DNA of 10,310 nucleotides from Pleurotus djamor (lineage: Eukaryota > Basidiomycota > Agaricomycetes > Agaricales > Pleurotaceae): the NCBI GenBank assembly GCA_029747585.1, contig JAPEVF010000028.1:163907-174216 (forward strand), written 5' to 3'. Positions 1 to 7,918 of this stretch are shown here, one piece after another. Position numbers and translations under genes: made by a program. The notes beneath the pieces were generated by a model. That model worked only from the letters and a program-made list of their open reading frames with translations. It was not told where the DNA came from and did not search any database. Each line of letters starts with the position of its first letter. Position 1 is the stretch's first letter.

Positions 1-262
1 TNNNGNATTTNCANGACGAGTTGCTTGGAAGATGTAGGGATCAAGGGCAGGCGAAATGAGCCTCGGGCAAAGTAGCGGAAGCCCCTGACGTCTGTGATTG
101 AGGATCCCCTGTCGCCTGTAGNTTTCGGTCCGGCGCTATCACCACGAAGCTNCTTTNCTAGATGGCCTTCAAGTTTCCATAGCCCAAGTCTTCCCTTCCT
201 TTCATCTTTCTCTCATCTTTTCTCTTTCTTCAACCACCACCATAATCAACGACGAGGAAACA
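1..262. other. Low-quality contig edge and upstream region of the first gene
   Basis: Several Ns at positions 2-14, and single Ns at 122, 152 and 158, suggest the end of a draft contig. An open frame from 94 to 462 runs through here but has N-derived unknown residues and low-complexity Ser/Phe/His content, so I do not call it a gene. The last 70 bases are pyrimidine-rich and fit a fungal core promoter or leader for the gene starting at 263. No other gene is visible. Confidence 0.6.
189..240 (+). promoter_or_regulatory. CT-rich core promoter or 5' leader tract
   Basis: An almost uninterrupted pyrimidine stretch made of CTT, TCC and TTTC units lies 23-74 bases before the ATG at 263. Such CT tracts commonly mark the transcription start region of filamentous fungal genes. 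The ATG that follows has the context aacaATGtc with A at -3, which supports it as the start. No clear TATA box is seen. Confidence 0.5.
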
Positions 263-1124
263 ATGTCCTCATTGGCGTCATCCTCCCAAGTTACCAGGGC
301 ACAGAGGCCGAGTGGCAGCAAGGTCTGTGCTCAAGTGCCAATATCTACAAAGTATGTTCATCTGTCACTGGGGTTGGGATCGCGACGGCTCACAGGCGTT
401 CTTTCTGTGCCCAACAGTCGCCTAGAACTGAGCTTGCATCGTATGTCGCAGCGTGCAGCTGAGTACGAGGTCGAGATGAAAGGTTTCGAGGTATTTCCTT
501 TGCCACCTTGGACTTTCAACCTTTGTCAATGGCCCANNGCAGTCGAAACTAGCGGAAAATCTGAGTAACTTCAGAGCGATCAACGGTTTACTGCAAGACG
601 CCTTTGGAGGTATCCAGGTACTTGCTTTACCCTCTACTGGTTTACTTGGGTGTTTGACGTATCATTGCCCAGAGGAACACGAAACGCGCTGACTTGGCCC
701 TAAGTACCCAACTCCCCCATCTTTCTGATGAGCTCGACGATTCTCTGGATGCTCTGACGGAGCTCGCGGAAGCGTTACCGCACATACGAGCTCGTGTCAC
801 TGATATCAGACGCGTCTATGATTCAGGACGTCAGAAGGTCTATTCTGCTTCTCTTCTTTCCGAATTTATACCTTCCTCACCTCAATTTTCCAGGCTCAAT
901 CACTTGTCGATGATCTAACATGGCTGAACACGGAGTTCTATGAACGTTGGCGCACCATCATCTTCACTCCCAACAGTCCAGTGTCGTTGCGCTGGAAAGT
1001 GCTCATGCGAATGCTGTTTGCTATTTCGTTCTTCATGTGCACATGGCTCGCATGGATAGCACTCTCAGGAGCCTACCGTGCACATCGACAACGGCTCGTT
1101 TGGGGAGACCGGTTAATGTCTTGA
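263..1124 (+). CDS. Hypothetical helical protein with a C-terminal membrane segment
   Basis: Exons by my reading are 263-351, 418-490, 543-617, 673-837 and 894-1124, giving about 210 residues. All junctions are GT-AG and the introns are 52-66 nt. Residues ~36-150 are predicted helical and charged (for example ELDDSLDALTELAEALPHI), compatible with a coiled coil. A hydrophobic segment at ~173-194 (MLFAISFFMCTWLAWIALSG) is followed by a short basic end, RAHRQRLVWGDRLMS, so the protein looks tail-anchored or single-pass near its C-terminus. There is no signal peptide. I do not recognise the family. An Atg17-like or vesicle-tether-like role would be a guess from the helical content only. The first intron (352-417) is uncertain because it is 66 nt and stop-free, so unspliced reading is also open. 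Ns at 537-538 fall inside the second intron (491-542) and do not affect the protein. The downstream exons 673-1124 are the best supported part. Confidence 0.7.
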
Positions 1125-1387
1125 TGCCGTTTGGTGGCGTTTCGTGATGGTGGTTTCTTACTAGGAGGTCAGCCGACCAAGATCTACAGCAATTCAACTT
1201 GCGAACTCCACACAGAACTTGGTTCAGGACCTTCAAGGTGTACTACTCTACACTGCTCTCATTTTTACATCCGTAGTCTACCGCTAGCACAATTGTATCG
1301 TTATTTCTCATGAAATAAAGTCAGTAATCCAATCAATTACCCTGACTGTACCCCTTTGCGGTAAACGACTACATCAAGAAACTTGTT
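1125..1387. other. Intergenic: 3' end of the first gene and VPS5 promoter
   Basis: This 263-base gap lies between two same-strand genes. It holds an AATAAA-type signal at 1314-1319 and otherwise no open frame with coding character. The VPS5 promoter must lie here; no TATA box is obvious and the pyrimidine content is moderate. Confidence 0.6.
1314..1319 (+). terminator. Candidate polyadenylation signal (AATAAA)
   Basis: A perfect AATAAA lies 190 bases after the stop codon of the upstream gene and 69 bases before the VPS5 start. Fungal polyadenylation signals are loose, so a single perfect hexamer is only suggestive. It would give the first gene a 3' UTR of about 200 bases. Confidence 0.35.
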
Positions 1388-3782
1388 ATGGACGGATTCG
1401 ACGATTTACTTGCGCCCTCGCGAAACATCCTCGAGGAGAATCCATTTGAAGACCCGTTTTCCAAGCGTTCGAACTCCCCAGATCCTTGGGCGACGCCGTT
1501 TGCGAGTGCAGTTCACGACGACCCGTACGCAGGCTTTGGATCTTCCGCGACACCGACCAGTCCCACTGCACCTACCCATGATTCTCATTCTCATGTTGAC
1601 GACGCGACCACGCCGACCAGCCCAACTGCCGGTGGGGAAGCAAAGCACGAGATAGCCGTGGTGCATTCCGATCCTCTCGAGCCTGAAACTACCACACCTA
1701 GCGAACCGGAACACGAACATACCTCGCCTGCAAGTCCACCACCGGAATCACTTCCTCGTTCGCCTGGATTCAGAGAAAGCGTCGCGGTGGTGCCAGCTTT
1801 TTCCGAAACTGCTACAATACGGCCAACAGAGGCGGAGGAAGTCCATCAACCTCCCGCCAGCACGTCCATTACAACCCCATTGCTCTCTCCCCTTCCACCG
1901 ACACCTATTTCACCTACGGATGGTTCAATCATTGGCAGTCACGCTCAGCCATCTCCTGTGGTTTCGAATGCACGCAGAAGCATATCATCTGGGACTAGCG
2001 CTGATTGGGGAGGTTCACCGTCAAGCCAGACGTCCAAGCCCATAATTGGGTTCGAACAGTCGTTTGCTGGACTCGGTATTGGGACGGACTCACCTGGTTG
2101 GCAATCGCATGATGAAAGTCCTGCGAAGCCGGTTAGCGACGACGACGATAGTGATGATGATAAACCTATCGGACAGACCGTTGGCCGCCTCGCAGCTCAG
2201 GCAGAGTCTAATGTGCGTTATACAAGCATATATCCTTCTCGTACCGTGGTTAATCTTTCTATTCCAGCAAGCTGCATTGAGGAGGAAGGACAATGGTTTA
2301 CAACCCGTGTTCGTCATTACAGTGGATGACCCACAGAAAGTTGGCGACCCAATCCGTGGTTTCACCATGTACACGGTCCACACGCGAGTGAGTTCGCTTC
2401 ACGATACAATGCATTAAACGCCTCTGAGAATCTATTCTTCTTTTTATAGACTACTTCCCCAATGTTCCAGAAATCCGCCTTCTCCGTCCTTCGTCGATAC
2501 TCTGATTTCCTCTGGCTATACGAAACACTCGGCTCCAACAACCCCGGTGTTGTAGTGCCACCTGTACCAGAGAAGAACCCGTTTGGTCGTTTCGATGATC
2601 AATTTGTCAAGCAACGGCGTCTTGGACTGGAGAAGTGCATCCAGAAGATGGCCAATCATCCTATCTTAGGGAAAGACGTGGACCTCAAGTTGTTTTTGGA
2701 GAGCGACACTTTTGCTTTGGACGTGAGCGTTTTTGGTCTCTCTAATTCCTAACGCGACATGCTTACGCCTTCTGACAGATCAAGCACCGGAAAGCAGAGT
2801 TAGCTCACGAAAGAGGTGGACTTATGGCGTCCATCGGACAGGCCGTAGCTGGTCCCAGATTCTACGAGACAGACGAGGTGACTATCCTTCCTCGTATATG
2901 TCGACCCGCTTTGCTGATCGTTACCAGTGGTTCGACCGACAACGCGTCTATCTGGACGGTCTAGAGTCTCAGCTTCGGGGGCTTGCCAAAGCCATCGACG
3001 CAGTGGCAAAACAACGCTCTGAATTGGCGGTGGCGACTGGCGAGTTTGCTCAGAGCGTTAGCGACTTGTCTGCATCGGATGTTGGCAAATCGTTGTCTCA
3101 CTCGTTGTCTGGGCTCGCAGACGTCGAGCGAATAGCGCAAGAGATACAGACCACGCAATCAGAACAGGACCTTACGACCTTGATGGGTACTGTGGATGAA
3201 TATGCGAGGTTGATTAATTCAGTTCGGGTGCGTATAAATCAGATCCCGTGTTGACCTCCCAAAGTTGATTTCATGTTTGCTAGATGGCATTCGCGTCGCG
3301 AATAAGGACATACCACACATACAAACAGTCGGAAGCTGACCTCGTACGAATCAAGCAATCTCACGAAAAGAACAGAGCACAAGGTCGCATCCCTCCAGAG
3401 AGGCTGAGTTATTCACTCAGCCAGATCGCCGAGGTATGTCTACTATCCAGCCACACCCCAGCCACACTTACAAACGCGGCATCATCAGGCTGAGAAGCGT
3501 GCAGCGGAATCCAAGTACGACTACGACCATGTATCCAAGCTTGTCAAGACCGAGGTGGCTAGGTTCGAGCAAGAGCGTGTATCGGATTTCAAGGATTCGC
3601 TTCACGCTTTCTTGGAGGGGATGATCGAGAGGCAAAAGCAGGTGAGCGTAGATTGTGTCGTGCGTTTCCGCCCGATGACTGATGACTTTGGTTAGTTGAT
3701 TGGTGCATGGGAGAATTACCAGCAAATGTTGTTGAAGAAGGTCAACCGTCCCGTGAACGGACAAGGCTCGGAGGAATCATAG
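1388..3782 (+). CDS. VPS5: Vps5/SNX1-like sorting nexin (PX-BAR) of the retromer
   Basis: Exons are 1388-2212, 2268-2387, 2450-2722, 2779-2877, 2928-3227, 3284-3433, 3489-3641 and 3696-3782, giving 668 residues. All seven introns are GT-AG, 50-62 nt and phase 0. The protein has three parts. Residues 1-275 are disordered and rich in Pro, Ser and Thr, with NPFEDPF near the start and an acidic run DDDDSDDD near 251-258. A PX domain spans ~286-402 with the phosphoinositide-binding signatures RRYSDF (330-335), PPVPEK (352-357) and a later RR pair (371-372). A C-terminal helical BAR region spans ~410-660. Known role of the family: Vps5 pairs with Vps17 on endosomal PtdIns3P membranes, forms tubules and recycles Vps10-type receptors to the Golgi. 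The length fits fungal Vps5. The start has G at -3 and +4, and the N-terminal NPFEDPF is, to my knowledge, common in fungal Vps5. The stop lies 131 bases from that of the convergent MPE1. Strong identification. Confidence 0.95.
1551..1629 (+). repeat. Imperfect repeat encoding TPTSPTA twice in the Vps5 N-terminus
   Basis: The 19-base units 1551-1569 and 1611-1629 differ at only a few positions and lie exactly 60 bases apart. Both encode TPTSPTA in the same frame. They lie in the disordered Ser/Pro/Thr-rich segment and give two potential proline-directed phosphorylation sites (TSP). This may be a remnant of a local duplication or simply low-complexity drift. Confidence 0.55.
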
Positions 3783-3913
3783 GTCTCTACTTTGTTTGTT
3801 AATTTGACAAGTTCTTCGTTCATGTCATTTGCATTGTGGAAATGTCCAGTTGCGATAATTATGCAGCATTACAGTAGGAAAGACTAAGACTAAAAGCTAA
3901 AGACCTCCAAAAA
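3783..3913. other. Short convergent 3' intergenic region (VPS5 / MPE1)
   Basis: Only 131 bases separate the VPS5 stop on the plus strand from the MPE1 stop on the minus strand. The stretch is AT-richer than the genes. It has no perfect AATAAA on either strand and no open frame. Both 3' UTRs must end here or overlap into the opposite gene. Confidence 0.7.
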
Positions 3914-5856
3914 TCACTCCCAGTATCGCGGCATCTTACTCTCGTCGCCTCCAATTTCCAAGAAGTCAGATGGTCGATCTCGCTTGATGCCTCTGCGACG
4001 ATTGTTCACAGGGAGCCTTTGGTACGCTGAGTCTTGTGCTACGGGCTGTTGGTTTTGGAATTGATTGTTCCAGTTTTGGTATCCACCCTGCTGTTGCATC
4101 ATATTCTGAGCGGCCTGTAGTTGTTGTTGCTCTTGTTGCATCGACGTAGCTACTGCAAGGGCAGTCTGGAATGTTTGGGCTTGAGCCAGCTCCATCTGGA
4201 GCTGCTGATACTGCATTTCCGTAGCCTGTCGAACTTGGTTGGGTAGGGATGGGTTTTGTAACATGACGGAGAGTTGTGCGATTTGGGCCTGGAGTTGGGG
4301 GATGTTGGCAGAAATAGCTTCAGACATATCCATTTCGCCACCTGGTTGCTGATCCGAGTAGAGGTCTTGGTCTAGGTTGGTTTCGGCATTGGGGTCGGAC
4401 GATGGTTTTCCTTCGCCATCGACGTCCACCTTCCGACTCTCCTCGATGGCACGGTCGATGTATTCGGTGACCTTCGCCTGCATGGCCTTGTCTGCGACCA
4501 ATTTGTCCAAGGAAGCGATTTTCTTGTTGCAGTTCGGACACATGAAGTCTTTCTCAAGCAAGTGCGTTTGTATGCATTCTTCGCAATAAGCCTTTTCGCA
4601 GCATGGTGTCTTCATCGCATCACGGAAGAGCTTGTTGTCGATGGGGCAAGCTAATGAAGAGTCGGTTGGCGCTTTCTCCCGTACCTCGGCCACAGTGATT
4701 CCCTTCGGCCTCGAGACTTGCTTCTGCCAAGCAGCACTGCGGAGAAGTTGGTTAGAATGTGTCACCGAACACGAGTAGCAAGTAAAGCATACGCGTCGGG
4801 TTGAGCAACAACGTATCCACCTTCAGGTGTGACCATGACGTTTTGCCCCGAATTTGGATTCTCAACGGCCTTCAGCATACTACGAGGTATACCGGTCGTA
4901 CGCTTGATACGGGGTCGGTTGTCATATTCGCGATCGTTGTTAGTCGGACAGTCCTGTATCCAATGGCCTTCGCCCTGTGTCAGGACCTCATAAAAGCAGG
5001 TGAGTAGCGGTTGACCGACCTTTCTGGCCACATCGATAGCATACATAGGAAGGAGGCAATGGTCGGTCAGGTTGTTGGGGAGTGAACGATTTACCCCCAC
5101 GCGCAGAGAAACCAGTCCCGCGAGGATTAGTATGGATTTTGGTGGCACTTGTAGGCAAAACAAAATAAATTTCATGAGACACGATGCTAGTATACAGACA
5201 GAAATGCCAACGAGGCAGCACCAACTGTGACATCTTCTCCTGGGTTTCTTCCCAGTTCGCTGACTGAGCTTGGAACATGGCAGCCATAGCAGCAGCCTCA
5301 TCCTCGCCAGCGATGTTGTTCTTCATCAAAGCAGGCTGGGGTAAAGGTCAGTAGTCTGGCATCAAGCCGGGTGTATGTAATGACTCACAGCGGCGGGCTT
5401 GGGTTGTGATTGTGCGGGGGCGTCCTCTTTCCCATCGAAGCGCTTTGACATTGCTCCTCGGTGCCAGCTGTTGTGACTCGACGCGCCGGGTCGTTGTATA
5501 ACATCAGAGGTGGGGGCTTGGTGGATAGAGCCTGCCAGATACATAGACGCCTTCCCCCTTCCAGGCTTGACCGCGGGCATGCGTTTGACAATGATAGACG
5601 ATGAGCGAGGTATCATTTCCGAGTCATCCTTGTATTCTGCGTCCGTCACAATTCGCTCTAACTGAACGTACGAGCGCGACGCACCTTGATTCGTAGAGCC
5701 ATTGTAGACGAAGAGGTCAAAGTCATTCGCCTTACCCAGGTTGTTCGCTATGATAATCTCTTTCTTCAGGTCGAACACAGATATGGCCGTACCGTCGAAG
5801 GTCACTCGCGACTCGTTTTTCTGAGATTTGAATTTGTAGAACACGGAGGAAGCCAT
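3914..5856 (-). CDS. MPE1: Mpe1/RBBP6-like cleavage and polyadenylation factor subunit
   Basis: Minus-strand exons, in transcript order, are 5856-5685, 5636-5389, 5335-5226, 5147-5020, 4967-4793 and 4736-3914, giving 551 residues. The start ATG has A at -3 and G at +4 and yields MASSVFYKFKS, the expected opening of the DWNN ubiquitin-like domain (1-~77). A CCHC zinc knuckle follows, reading CYRCGQKGHWIQDC with ligands C213, C216, H221 and C226; it is split by the intron 4968-5019. After the conserved RTTGIPRSMLK segment comes a RING/U-box-like domain (~306-350): C308, D311, C323-C324, C329, C332, C344 and C347. The C-terminal part has a Gln-rich stretch (~477-508) and a basic cluster (~524-532) that could be a nuclear signal. 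In this family the protein belongs to the nuclear CPF/CPSF complex that cleaves and polyadenylates pre-mRNA. Splicing of the first intron (48 nt) and the third (two possible donors) is discussed separately. Identification strong, exact splicing moderate. Confidence 0.94.
5148..5225 (-). other. MPE1 intron with two in-frame alternative donors
   Basis: One acceptor (CTACAAG, exon resuming at 5147) can pair with GTTGGT at 5225 (78-nt intron) or GTATAC at 5195 (48-nt intron). Both leave the exon in phase 2, so the products differ by exactly ten residues. The upstream donor gives EKMSHATKIH, which suits the family. The downstream donor gives a more typical intron length for this window but inserts a hydrophobic stretch ending in RWHFCL. 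Confidence 0.55.
5637..5684 (-). other. In-frame, stop-free 48-nt intron in the MPE1 DWNN domain
   Basis: The donor is GTGCGT (also used by two VPS5 introns) and the acceptor is CGCAG, with a branch-like TGTGAC 7 bases before the acceptor. Removal gives STNQEYKDDSEMIP, which matches the spacing of the animal RBBP6 DWNN domain (a Glu-Tyr-x-Asp-Asp motif before an Ile-Pro). Retention keeps the frame and adds 16 residues with no stop. I therefore call it an intron rather than coding sequence. Confidence 0.8.
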
Positions 5857-6041
5857 GATATTAAGCAAATATCATATGCGATAGACAACTAACGGGTTCA
5901 AGGATGCAGGATGCGGGAACAATGAGGTGATGATGTCAAGAGGAAGACCAACCAAAACCCAACGGGCAAGACAGTCGTGGAAACATCGGAAAAGGGATCC
6001 CCTATTTATGAAGGGGTATTACAAAATACAAACTTCAACTG
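5857..6041. other. Intergenic: MPE1 promoter and 3' end of the Cys-rich transporter gene
   Basis: This gap of 185 bases separates two minus-strand genes. It must contain the polyadenylation region of the upstream gene and the MPE1 promoter. There is an ATAAATA-like run on the minus strand around 6003-6009, just downstream of the transporter stop codon, which could serve as a degenerate poly(A) element. No TATA box or open frame is convincing. Confidence 0.5.
5861..5875 (-). promoter_or_regulatory. Possible four-codon upstream ORF before MPE1
   Basis: Reading the minus strand, ATG ATA TTT GCT TAA ends four bases before the MPE1 start codon. The upstream ATG has C at -3, a weak context. It matters only if transcription starts upstream of 5875, which the sequence cannot show. 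Confidence 0.3.
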
Positions 6042-7188
6042 CTACACACAGCAGTCACACGAGGCCTTGGGAGCCTTGGAATCCTTGACTTCAGTGGGAG
6101 ATGCAACTTCAGGAGGCTTGCAGCAAGAGTCGGAGGCACATGCGGTTTCTTCAACCGCAGCGACTTCTTGCCGCTTGCCCTGAACCATTTTCCTGGTGCA
6201 GCACTCATCTCCGGGGCTCCCAGCAGCTGGTTTGCAGCAGTTAGCCTGGATGCAAGGCGAGAGAAAACGTCAGCATGCGCGTATCCATGAAATCTAGGTG
6301 TGATAGTCTGTGTTCACCTCTGCAATCTCTTGCGATTCACATTTGCAAGTATCCGCTTCCTTGCATTTCTCTTTCTGTTCACAGCACGTGCAGATGTCGT
6401 GGTAGGCTTCGACCAACTCGGTATTTTGGGGGCAGCTCCGACCCGGCGAATCATGTTTGCAGCATCCACCATCAAAACTCGGATTCCTCACCCAGCGAAG
6501 CAACTTGAATCCCTCCCACGCAAACATGAGGCCCAAGATGATTGAGGTCGCGGAGTCGACCCACCAACCCCCTTTCCAAAGCCTGAAGATCAGAGACCCC
6601 GCAAATAGCACGATCGTGATCTGGATGCATGAAAGGGAGCACTGAGCCTCGCCTTGCATGGCTGAGCTGTCGAGCGTCCTGGCAAGATAGTTTTTCGGCA
6701 ACCAGATAAGAATCATGATAACCAACGCGGACGCTGAAATGATGAGGGATGCGTTGGATGCATCAGGCTCATCATGGCGGACGAGGCCAAGCATTGAAAT
6801 TGCCTCCGTAGCCAGTCCGAGAAGGATCAGAAGGATGGCAATGCCCGTGGATGCGACCTTTTCAAACCTGAAAATAGAGGCATTGTCAGCCATCAAACGC
6901 CAACGTCTCAACATTCAGCCATGGCCCCAAATAAAACACTCACTGCAAGTCGCGAGGACTGAGAATTAGGCCTCGTTCTTCACCTGGTTTGGCGATGTGT
7001 CTGAATCGCCATACGACAAGGATCGAAGAGATGACTTCAATCCCAGATTGGATCCCAAAGAAGACCAATGATCGAGAGGACGACTCTGCCCCGAAGCCAA
7101 TGGACAGCCCACCTTCAGCACCATTGTAAAGAATACTGAGGATGCTTATAGCGACTGCAATTTGTTGAAGACGACGATAAGAGGGCAT
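6042..7188 (-). CDS. TMEM163/CDF-like six-helix membrane protein with Cys-rich tail
   Basis: Minus-strand exons, in transcript order, are 7188-6944, 6867-6318 and 6245-6042, giving 332 residues. The start (acaATGcc, A at -3) gives MPSYRRLQQIAV. Six hydrophobic segments lie at ~9-33, 40-60, 86-111, 121-139, 157-176 and 182-205. The pattern YNGAEGG, then FGIQSGIEVISS (44-55), then GGWWVDSATSIILGL (181-195) resembles TMEM163 and small bacterial cation transporters related to cation diffusion facilitators. The metal-site positions look altered: Q47 stands where an Asp would be expected from my recollection of the family, and the fifth helix has C158 and C162 (CSLSC). Residues 210-332 form a soluble tail with 19 cysteines, including six CC pairs and the repeated CCKP (268-271, 306-309), ending SCDCCV. 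It may move or sense Zn, Cu or Cd at a membrane; the substrate cannot be read from sequence. The family call is from memory of motifs. Confidence 0.85.
6246..6317 (-). other. Intron splitting the Cys-rich tail; retention gives an early stop
   Basis: The donor is GTGAAC and the acceptor TCCAG, with a branch-like GCTGAC upstream. Reading through adds VNTDYHT and a TAG stop. That product would be 272 residues with 9 tail cysteines instead of 19. The spliced form continues ANCCKPAAG in frame. Confidence 0.8.
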
Positions 7189-7918
7189 TGTTGGGGAAAG
7201 AAGCAAATGGTCGTGGGTATATGTTGTGAGTCATGCTGGTTCTTATAGCGCCGCAAATGTTGTTTGAGTGTCGTGCGTACAAATACTTGAGAGAAGCGTC
7301 CCAATGTCAAGGTGGGTTGCCAGTTGTTGTAGGCGAAGTTCAGACGAAGTCCTCTGTCCCTATTCCCTATCTAGTAGGCGCAGTGCCCTTGGCGTTGCTT
7401 GGCGACCACCAGTCTCCGCACTTAGGGCGCTTGGAGGAAGTCGAATATCGTCAAGTCCACCTCTGTTTCATGAGCCACGGATTCTTCAGGATACATACAA
7501 CGTGCAAACCCAAGATACCAACGGAATGAGGCGGAACAATACCCATGAGACGGCTTACCATAGGTGTTGAACGTATGCTTCGTCGCGGTCGCAGAAAACG
7601 TTTCAGGGTAGAGCTCTAGTGACTCTACACTTCCGTATCATACTTTAGGCTCGTGTTTCGAAGAAATCTAGCTTCGCGTAGAAGGCGAAATGCCGTTGTT
7701 TACTTTGGAATGCTCCTATTTCAACACCCTATTCGCGAATATTATGTAATCGCAAGCGCGCAAAAGAGCGGACGAATCACAGCGCGAGTCAGCCGCCGGG
7801 ATACCCACGGGAGCATCCGCCACCATGGCTTGTTTGGCCACCTTCCTCATTCGCGTGCGGAGTATATAACCCAGTCGTACGATCTTCTCTGCTCCGTTCT
7901 TCAACTCGAAAAACGACG
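7189..7918. promoter_or_regulatory. Divergent promoter region between the transporter gene and ERG4
   Basis: This 730-base stretch separates two head-to-head genes and should hold both promoters and 5' UTRs. Several open frames of 60-135 codons cross it on both strands, but none shows a domain or a consistent splice pattern. A CCAAT pentamer sits at 7301-7305, 113 bases upstream of the minus-strand gene. A GC-rich patch lies around 7755-7805. I found no sterol regulatory element or metal-response element that I would defend. A 5' UTR intron cannot be excluded. Confidence 0.6.
7863..7869 (+). promoter_or_regulatory. TATA box candidate for ERG4
   Basis: A perfect TATATAA lies 56 bases before the ATG at 7919 and is followed by a CT-rich stretch (7881-7907), where transcription would start. 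No ATG occurs between it and the start codon. The spacing is typical of a TATA-containing fungal promoter with a short leader. Confidence 0.65.

Noticed and set aside
323..417. Alternative first intron of the first gene starting at GTCTGT (323)
   Set aside because: It shifts the reading frame and runs into a stop shortly after the acceptor. The donor at 352 keeps the frame.
94..462. A 122-codon plus-strand open frame across the left edge
   Set aside because: It crosses several Ns, covers the CT-rich promoter tract and ends inside the first gene in another frame. It shows no domain.
1215..1245. A GGTTCAGGACC-like stretch recalling a tRNA T-arm
   Set aside because: No acceptor stem, D-arm or anticodon arm can be built around it.
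7233..7570. Two overlapping plus-strand open frames of about 100 codons in the divergent region
   Set aside because: They overlap each other in different frames, lack domains or splice partners, and lie where promoters are expected.
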